A stretch of DNA of 64,000 nt from Calliopum simillimum (Eukaryota; Arthropoda; Insecta; Diptera; Lauxaniidae), in NCBI GenBank assembly GCA_951812925.1, contig OX638370.1:116698897-116762896 (forward strand), in the 5' to 3' direction. Under the pieces are notes generated by a model. That model saw only the letters and a program-made list of their open reading frames with translations. It ran no database searches and was not told where the DNA came from. Below are positions 56,811-64,000 of the stretch, piece after piece. The position numbers were made by a program, and so were the translations under genes. Within the stretch, counting starts at the first letter, position 1. Each line of letters starts with the position of its first letter.

Positions 56811-57960
56811 AAGTATCTTACAGATACAAATTGAAATCGTTGCTACAGCTAAGAACGATGTATGTTTCATAACCAAAACAGCTGTCATTTGTTTATGTGA
56901 AAACTTACGAACCATTGACAGTTTGTTGGCAGCGCAAAATTTCTAGTTAACTTAGGGTTTGCGACTTTCGAATAACTTTTGTATCTAAGCTTAGAATTGT
57001 GACTTTTTTAAACCGATAACTTAATTATATAATTGTGTTTTAAACTTATTTAAGAAGTTTTTTGTAAAAAAATTGACGCGTTTTATAGTTATTTCGTTGA
57101 AAGATACTTTTGTATCTTAAGTGTATAATTTAGATTTGCACTAGATTTTTTTTTTCGAATGTTGACGTTTAAACACTTTTAAGTGAATTTTTGCTTGAAA
57201 AAAGAAAAATATGCGTAGCTATTAAGTTAATGAAATACTTTTATATCTAAGTTTATTGCTGTGACCGCTTTTTGATATTTGCAAAAAAATTTGCTATTTT
57301 TGGTTTGTTTGTGCAGTTTTGCTGATAAGCACAACTTAAAGATACTTTTTCATTAAAAGATATTTTTTGTATCTTAGCGTATTGTTTGACTTTTGACTAT
57401 ATTTTATTGCAAAGCTTTTGCGGCTTAAGACTATTTATGTAATTATAAAAATTGTGGTTACTTTGCGCACAACACTTTAAAGTTACTTTTGTATCTCAGC
57501 TTAAAAAATTTACCTGTTATTGAAATTTTTGCAGTAGATCTTGTGTTTTGAGAATATTTATGACGTTTTAAGAATATTTATGACGTTTTGTTGCTATAAA
57601 AAGCTTGTAGATACTTTTTTTGTTTAAAGATACATTCGGATCTTTGTAACTTTTAGCACTGTTGGTTTTCACGCGAAGTATTTGTTTTTATAAATTTTTA
57701 TAGACTTTTTATGAAATTTTGCAACGTAAAATAAAAATTTTAGTTACTTTGTGCACATTTTTAAGTTACTTTTGTATCTAAGCTTAATAAAGTGACTTGT
57801 TACTGAAATTTTTGCAGTAGTTTTTGTGTTTTAAGTATATTAATGACTTTTTGTTGTTTTAAAAAACTTGTAGATATTTTTATGCTAAAAGATACTTTTG
57901 TATCTTTGTGACATTTAGCACTGTTTTACTTGATTTTCTCGCGAAAGATTTAATTTAGTA
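56811..57960. repeat. Array of GATACTTTTGTATC palindromic motif
   Basis: About nine copies of (A)GATACTTTTGTATCTAAGCTTA or close variants, at about 56815, 56977, 57103, 57235, 57341, 57484, 57608, 57770 and 57893. The core GATAC-TTTT-GTATC is self-complementary. The last four copies form a higher-order unit of about 288 bp (57478 against 57766) sharing TTGCAGTAG.TCTTGTGTTTT and GACGTTTTGTTG-like words. No coding. Confidence 0.75.
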
Positions 57961-59595
57961 ATTTTTTTTTTTTTTTTTTGTAGATTTTCTTATTGCAGTT
58001 AATTTGTTTATAGCACTTAATCGATAAATTTCTTTAGTTTAAACATTGCACACACTAAGAACTGCTGTCAAGTTACGCGTAGTAATTGTAGCTATATTCA
58101 TATATCCGTCAAATACTCAACACACACTTGAGTTAAGAAGTTTTTTGCTTAAGTCTTTTCAAACACGTACTTCAAAATCGAATTGTTAATTTTTTTCTAA
58201 GTCATAAACCAAAAAATAATTTGTTTATATTTTTTCTGTTCAAAAAACAAACAAAAAAAAAATTGTTTTCGATGTGGCACTGCCTCGCGCGCTACACACA
58301 TCCAAGACGTTCGGCTCTTTCAAGACAACTACGGTTTCAAAGCATTCATTCATTTCATTTGGATACTTCTATGCAACATACAGAAAATCAAACTCACAAA
58401 TACTTGCGCTCACATAGATACACAAACACAAACGTAATGCACGATCTTTTGGCCGCTCTTTTGTTATGAACAATGATGATCAACACATTTTAACACTGAG
58501 TTTTCTTTATGTGTGCGTATGCACAGGCCTCTCTCTCAATTTAATACACATGCGTAGCCATTTTTTCAAAATTTAAAAACTTCAATACAAAGCCATATGT
58601 ATTTGTGTGCAGTGTAATTGAACGTTTGTATTTGTTCAGTGGGGTATGTTCAGTGTAACTGTCATGGCATGTTCAGGTGTATTCGGCGCTACAGGTGTGT
58701 AGGCTCTCTAATTATACGCGAAATACTGTTTCTCCCATTTCAACTGCTTTTGCTTCTCGTATTCTCTTCAATGTTTCTCTGCTTATCTCGGTTTTTTTTA
58801 CACTTTCTCCCTCAACTTCAATTTCTTTTGGATTTTCGAAAAAGTCACTGTTGTACCCATGTATGCGTCATCTGTCTCTCATCATAACTTTTATTTTTAT
58901 TATTATTTTCTTTATTATTCTTGGTTCTTCTTCATATTCTGACTGATTTCCATTGTATTCTTTTTTCATTCATATTCTCATTAATTGAATTCGTTACGCT
59001 TCATCGTCATCGCCATTGCCTCCAGATAAGATAAACTCCAATTATATTTCTGGTTTTTTTTTTTGTTCTTCTTAATTCGATTTTTTTCGTATTATTGTCG
59101 CACATCTTTCGTTTTTCTCTTCTTCTATGCTTTCTTATAAGTTTACTTCAATCTATTTCACCCATATGTTCTTCATTCTGCATTCACTCCCTTGCATGGG
59201 ATAAAACACTTATTGGTATTTTTCAGTTTATTTTTAAACTTTTTATCTTAAAGATCAAATTGTATCTCTTTAGATACGCACAAATTCCCAATTGGAGTTA
59301 TATATCTCTCACTCTCTGTTTTATTTTATCTGGCTCTCACAGCATTTTGCTTGGAATTTCTACTTTGGTCTTAAATTAAGTTGATTTCATTCTTCTTTTT
59401 TTTGTTGTTTTAAATACTGACAGTTATGACATGTAGCTTGCTAACCCTGTTGGAATAGCAAGCATATTTTGCTCAGATCATCAGTGTGTAAAAATTTATA
59501 GGGAGGGTGGGTTTTTTTGCATCAAACACTCTTTCTTGGTTAATCTGTGTAATTATCCCCATCATCCCAACAAATAAAGACTGCAGGGTAAGTTT
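57961..59595. other. Intergenic, no gene
   Basis: T-rich with CTTCTT-type pyrimidine bias from 58720 to 59400. This bias makes hydrophobic open frames (for example 58618-58946 and 59095-59379) without any recognisable domain. Confidence 0.45.
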
Positions 59596-59729
59596 GGGAA
59601 GTGTGGCACCCAGGTGATATGGCACCTTCTTCAATTTTAATACTTGTTTCATCGCCTCGTGGCATTTTCATACGTTATACAATAAAAAGTAGAAATGGCA
59701 CCCAATATGGTTCGGGTGCCATTTAGCCC
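59596..59729. mobile_element. 134-bp MITE-like element with GGCACCC ends
   Basis: GGGAAGTGTGGCACCC at 59596-59611 is inverted against GGGTGCCATTTAGCCC at 59714-59729 (12 of 16 match). Inside, ATATGGCACC and ATGGCACCCAATATGG repeat the motif. The GGTGCCATATCACC words relate it to 13760-13935. Confidence 0.45.
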
Positions 59730-59880
59730 TTTGCATATTATAAGTTGTTTAGGAGTACAAATATTAAGCTCTTGAGCTCACAGTTACTACAGAATCGCAG
59801 ATCTCGTCAGGTAGGACCTTCAATGATTTCTTTTTTCCTTTTTACCTGTGTAATTTGAGGTGCCAGGTATGAAAAAGTGT

Positions 59881-60105
59881 ACATATTCTTGATCACCGCA
59901 ACCTCCCGAGTCGATGTAGCTACATGTGTTGGTCGGTCCGTCTGGCTGGCTGGCTCTCCGTGGAAATCATTTTAATATATTTTAGAAACCAGATAATTCA
60001 ATGAAACTTTGTACACTACCTTTATCGTCAAAGTAAGTTTGGGGGATCGCAAATAAGTGAAATATGTCAACGGACGTGGCTACCACCCATACAAAGGAAA
60101 CCATA
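59881..60105. mobile_element. DINE-1-like fragment
   Basis: ACATATTCTTGATCACCG, CGAGTCGATGTAGCTACATG and GGTCGGTCCGTCTGGCTGGC in this order are the inverted counterpart of the block at 37320-37440. They are followed by ATGAAACTTTGTACAC and GTGGCTACCACCCATAC. It is the terminal and microsatellite part of a DINE-1/Helentron-type repeat; the other end is missing. It lies directly upstream of a LINE tail. Confidence 0.65.
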
Positions 60106-60184
60106 ATGCAACCATAATATTCGACAACAAATGCCGAACTACATCAAAAATGTAATCAATGGGCTATAGCAAACGAGAGCAAGT

Positions 60185-60400
60185 GTAGATAGATTAGTCA
60201 TACTCTCCGGAAACCACACAGCAAAGTCTGTCGCCATGCTCTTGAGTGGAATCCACAAAGAAGTTGAGGACGTGGTAGACCGAGAAGCAAAAAGTCATTG
60301 GATAAGGATATCCAAGAATCGGGAGAGTTGTGGCAAGGGATATAAGTCATTGCAAAGGATCATGACTAACGGAGACGTTTCATTTTGGCCCTATACTAGT
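60185..60400 (+). pseudogene. LINE ORF2 C-terminal tail, family T copy 2
   Basis: Frames read ISHTLRKPHSKVCRHALEWN, then RGRPRS, then DKDIQESGELWQGI and RRRFILALY with shifts and stops. Homologous at the DNA level to 47690-47960 and better preserved at the ALEWNPQ and DIQESG parts. 5'-truncated, with no further pol upstream. It follows a DINE-1-like fragment. Confidence 0.7.
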
Positions 60401-63400
60401 AATAGGAGTTACAAGGGAATACAACCAAAACAAAGATAAATATTGGAAATATGTAATCGGAGCACACTCCTCTCTTAAACTTCGGACCATAAGGTGTGGC
60501 ACCTGCCATACAAGTAAAATATTTAAAATGCTAAACAGACAGCGTTTTTTGAGGTTTACCCAGATTTTAAAGGTATTGATTGGAAGTTTTGATAAGAAAC
60601 CTGGTTGGTTCAGACAACAATATACTCAAACACTAAAAATAAGTAGTACAAATATCTAGATAGCCTAGAGTGAGATCGTTGGATGGAAAAACAATAAAAC
60701 AACTAGGAAGTTAAAGGCTAAGCACTCTCCTTGGTTTTTGCGCTGTAAAATAAGTACGATTTCCCAATATCTTAATACATAGGCATCAATTCAATAACGC
60801 AAAAGATTAGCTATTTCCGTATTTTGAGAGAATTGCAGATCAGACTAAGCGCCAAGGACAGAGACATATTTCATAGCTATTATAGACTTTAAAATGAAAA
60901 CTTATAAGTAGTCTCTAAAGATAAAACCTTATGATAATATACCATATTAACCAACAAAATCTCTTTAATGGAATTTTCCATTGTGACAACAATCCATATG
61001 TCAGGCCAACTCGAAATTCCCCATTACAAAACGCGCATTGTCAAATAATGTAATGGCAATTTAAGTGTTTTTCCATTTTCCTAATGAAGAGATAAGATCC
61101 CATCTGTTTACGCATGGCATTTGTCATTAAAATTTTCCAAATTTATGGTAATTCAATACAAATTTTTCAAAAGCAGACAAAGTATGGCTGAGGACATGGA
61201 ACACAAATCCACAGCGTGACTTTTATAACAAAGAGAAGAAGAAAAATCCTGGCGCATAATTAGATATTGCATTTACAGGGTGATTTTTATTACCTGTTTA
61301 TGACTTTACGACTGAAGGCGCAAGTTAATTGATGTAGCAACTTGAAAAGGAATTAAAAATTCTGCAGCGACATCAAAAAGACCAACAACAACAGCAAAAA
61401 GTGCAACCAATAAAGTCTTAAGTTCAATGCAGGCGAAGGATCGGAATTCTACCTGTGCAACCTGTAGAATGTTGAAAGAAAAATGAAAAAAAAGAGGCGT
61501 AAATATATGAAATACTTGTAAAAGAAGCAGTCAAATATGAAATTGGAAAATCAACAACAGCAGTAGTGATATTAGTGTGTACCATATATAACAATATGTT
61601 AAAGATAAAGGATTGGCACTTATCCTTGAGTGCAGTCTATTGTTGGGAGTGCTGTAAAAAAATTCAATACTTCAAGAACAATCAATATAGATCGGGCAAA
61701 TTTAATCTTCTTGTAATGTAATAAAGGATACGCAGGGAAAAATTATTTAATTGTGAAATTTATTTTATAAATTTAAATGTGTGTTCATATAATGAAATTT
61801 ATTTTAAGAGTGAAAAAATATTTTCAGAACTTCATTTATGTGATTATTAAAAAACATAAGAATACAATACAAAATTATAAGGAGTCGTTTCACAAACAAG
61901 CATTATAAACAACAAATCTCTTAATAATTTTGATTGCTATGGGGTCCTCTACAATATTTCCAACAAATCGAGATCAAACTAGATAGTGTTCGAAACAGCA
62001 GCACTAGTGTGGTGGCAAGAAATCGAAAAAAAAATTTTCAAATTTGGTACTAATACCACAGTTCATGAAACATACAGATAACATACAGGAAAACAAACAG
62101 GAAACTTTAAAACTCGATATCTCGGAACAAAAAAAAAAAAAAAAGATATTAGAGCAAGCTTAACGCTATTTGAAAGAAGAAGACTTTTACTTAAAGAAAC
62201 CAACCTTTAATTTTGGTAAAATAAAAATCCGCAAGGCTACATAGCCTCAAAAGTAGGAAAAACTGTTTTTTTGCAATTTTAGGTTAGGGTATATCAAAAA
62301 CCAAAGCTGATAGAGCATTGTCGAGGCCAGATTTGGATTCAACGTATCAAAAACCTTCGGAAATATATAGTCTGAGTTCTGGGTCTGAGATGTTGTCGGC
62401 CTGTGTAATCCTTGTTGGACGTCCTGAAGAAAAGGTGTTATAGAATTTTGACAAATTCAAATATCGGGAGTCTCTAACCTTCTAAGAATTGCATGATTAA
62501 ACTTAATAAATAAATTAAGTACACTCTAATCAATATGGTAAAAGGTGCTGTTGCTTATCAGGCAACATTTATTAATAATCATCATAATCACCACCACCAC
62601 CACCAGACATGAAGAGTTTGTTGATGGACGCACAACAACAATAACGAAGACAACCATCAGCAACAATGTGGCAACAACAGCAACCAGCTATCGTTGTCGT
62701 CATCATTATCGAAGTCGAAATTATCGCCGGGTTGCCGTGGCTGAAGAAGAAACTTAACGTCGCATCGGCCTCCCTCGCTCAGTCCGCTGTCAGTCACTTA
62801 ATTCTTCATTAAGATTTTGTGTCCTTTTTGTTGTTGCTGTTGTTGTTGTTGCTGTTGTTGCACTTCTTGTGTTGCATTGTAACAGATATTTAAGGAATTT
62901 TTCGTGTTCATGTTGTTGTTGATTTTGTTGTTTTTTTTTTTGATAAATTTTGTTTGTTGTTGTAAGTGAGCTGCCCGATAATTTGATCCATTGGAAACCA
63001 GTTCGAATTTCTCAGAATTTAAGCATTGATTGATAAATTGATTAACACAATGCAGCAGAAGCAGGAGTAGCAGCAGCAGCAGCAGCAACAGCAACTCATT
63101 GAATCTTCAGACAGCCAATGTCGCATGGATGGTGCTGGTTGTTGTCGGTTTTTTGGATGCGTGAACTTTTGGCTGAAGTGTCTTCATTGTTTTGCGTGTG
63201 CTGTGACATTTGAGACGCAGCATTTTTGAGAAATAATGACACGAGAAAGGATTTTTTTTTGTGTCCTACGAAATTTTGGCTTTGGATTTTTTTCTTCGGA
63301 ATAAATATTCTTTTGGGATTATTCATTGGATTTACTCGATGTTTTTGATAATATTTCATAAATTCGATTTTTTCAATTATTTTCGGTACATATCGACTTC

Positions 63401-63589
63401 TTCGGTGGTGACCAAGCACGTAGTGCAATGGTGACATGTCACTTAGGAATAGCGTACACAACCAGAGCGCTTATCGATATGGCTCTGATAGAAACGTTTC
63501 TATTCGTTGCTGAAGCTCCCTTCTGGAGTAATAAAAACTGAAAACTCAAATTTCAAGGCTAAATAAAGCAATCTCAGCACATGCTTCTC
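60401..63589. other. Intergenic; CAG/CAA repeats, one unassigned ORF
   Basis: CACCACCACCACCACCAG lies near 62590, GTTGCTGTTGTTGTTGTTGC near 62830 and AGCAGCAGCAGCAGCAGCAA near 63070. A minus-strand open frame of 121 codons (63096-63461, starting MCTLFLSDM) has mixed, non-repeat composition but no recognised domain. A second minus frame at 62798-63094 is mostly poly-Leu and poly-Gln from the microsatellites. Neither is called as a gene. Confidence 0.35.
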
Positions 63590-64000
63590 AAGCTTGCGAT
63601 TTCGTTCTGCGCCCTCCAAGAAATAGACATATTCAAATTGAAGCTACTGCTTTACCAACAGAAGGAAGGTCCCGATCTTCACGTAGGAAACTAAATTGGA
63701 AACTGAATGTCAAAGAAAGACTAAAGAAGGCGTATGCGGCTTTCTACTCATGTCAGAAATAATTGGGTTAGAATGGGGACCTAAGCCGTGGCTAATACAT
63801 TGGATATATGCGGCATTATTAGACCGATACTGTCATATGGTAGTATAGTATGGTGGCCATACCTTGAAATACAAAATAATGTAAAATTATGTATAAATTA
63901 TCATAATGTAAAAGAATTGGAAAAATTACAAAGATTGGCCCTTTTCTGAATAACTGGAGCTATGAGAATGACTTCAACAAAAGCTTTGGAAGTTATATTG
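63590..64000 (+). pseudogene. LINE ORF2 fragment, runs off the window
   Basis: Reads LNWKLNVKERLKKAYAAFY near 63693-63750, then WGLS-like sequence, YIGYM, VWWPYLE near 63850 and LEKLQRLALF, ITGAMR and KALEVIL at 63918-63999, with stops and shifts. This is the region after the reverse transcriptase in LINEs that carry RNase H (pattern W.Y..IVRP.L.YG..VWW...LE.LQRLA...ITGA.RT.PT.ALE..L). It is consistent with the same broad group as the tail at 20925-21268. The 3' end lies outside. Confidence 0.8.

Noticed and set aside
59581..59592. CTGCAGGGTA similar to the TIR of the 50390-51148 element
   Set aside because: Only ten bases match and no opposite end lies upstream.
62798..63094. Poly-Leu start mimicking a signal peptide, poly-Gln end
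   Set aside because: Both ends are translated CAG-type microsatellites on the minus strand.

Overview
The window reads as nuclear DNA of a higher (brachyceran) fly, probably a species with a larger genome than Drosophila melanogaster. The evidence is a very AT-rich background, abundant CAG/CAA/GTT microsatellites, one small intron-bearing gene of the fly DUF1091 type, and repeats with DINE-1/Helentron, Helitron, LINE and tRNA-Lys-primed LTR hallmarks. The species cannot be named from the sequence. There are no operons, CRISPR arrays or rRNA genes, and no functional tRNA was recognised.

Only one host gene is well supported: a four-exon secreted-protein gene at 17248-18259 (+), 200 codons, all three introns in phase 0. 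Almost every other open frame is a shadow, a translated simple repeat or a transposon remnant. The rest is a transposon-dense intergenic desert or very large intron.

Layout. 0.4-3.2 kb: decayed LINE (endonuclease and reverse transcriptase) split by a minisatellite. 4.9-5.3 and 12.5-12.8 kb: two copies of a repeat with ~130-bp units. 6.3-7.0 and 18.6-19.4 kb: two non-autonomous Helitrons. 8.4-9.05 kb: a foldback. 9.4-10.5 kb: a cluster of tRNA-like Pol III boxes and a ~43-bp repeat. 17.2-18.5 kb: the gene. 20.9-21.7 kb: a LINE 3' end fused to a striking G-rich array. 23.5-24.3 kb: a G-rich minisatellite and a foldback. 25.8-28.0 kb: degenerate T-rich repeats and a nested TIR element. 28.6-29.0 kb: a MITE beside an LTR primer-binding site. 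31.85-32.5 kb: a Harbinger-type MITE, a long hairpin and a PBS remnant. 35.2-37.5 kb: a TIR element, ~125-bp and ~142-bp tandem repeats and a DINE-like terminus. 43.3 kb: a piggyBac MITE. 45.65-46.5 and 49.3-49.9 kb: LTR remnants. 47.6-48.0 and 60.2-60.4 kb: two tails of one LINE family. 50.4-51.1 and 54.1-55.1 kb: elements with perfect TIRs. 52.75-52.92 kb: a hAT MITE with an exact 8-bp target duplication. 56.8-57.95 kb: an array built on a GATACTTTTGTATC palindrome. 63.6-64.0 kb: another LINE running off the window.

The genes do not form a pathway. The window is mainly a record of transposition: at least six DNA-transposon-like element types, rolling-circle elements, four or five LINE fragments and a broken LTR family. 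I found no clearly novel biological system. The best candidates for undescribed items are the perfect-TIR elements, the 200-bp hairpin, the palindrome array and the G-rich array/LINE junction.
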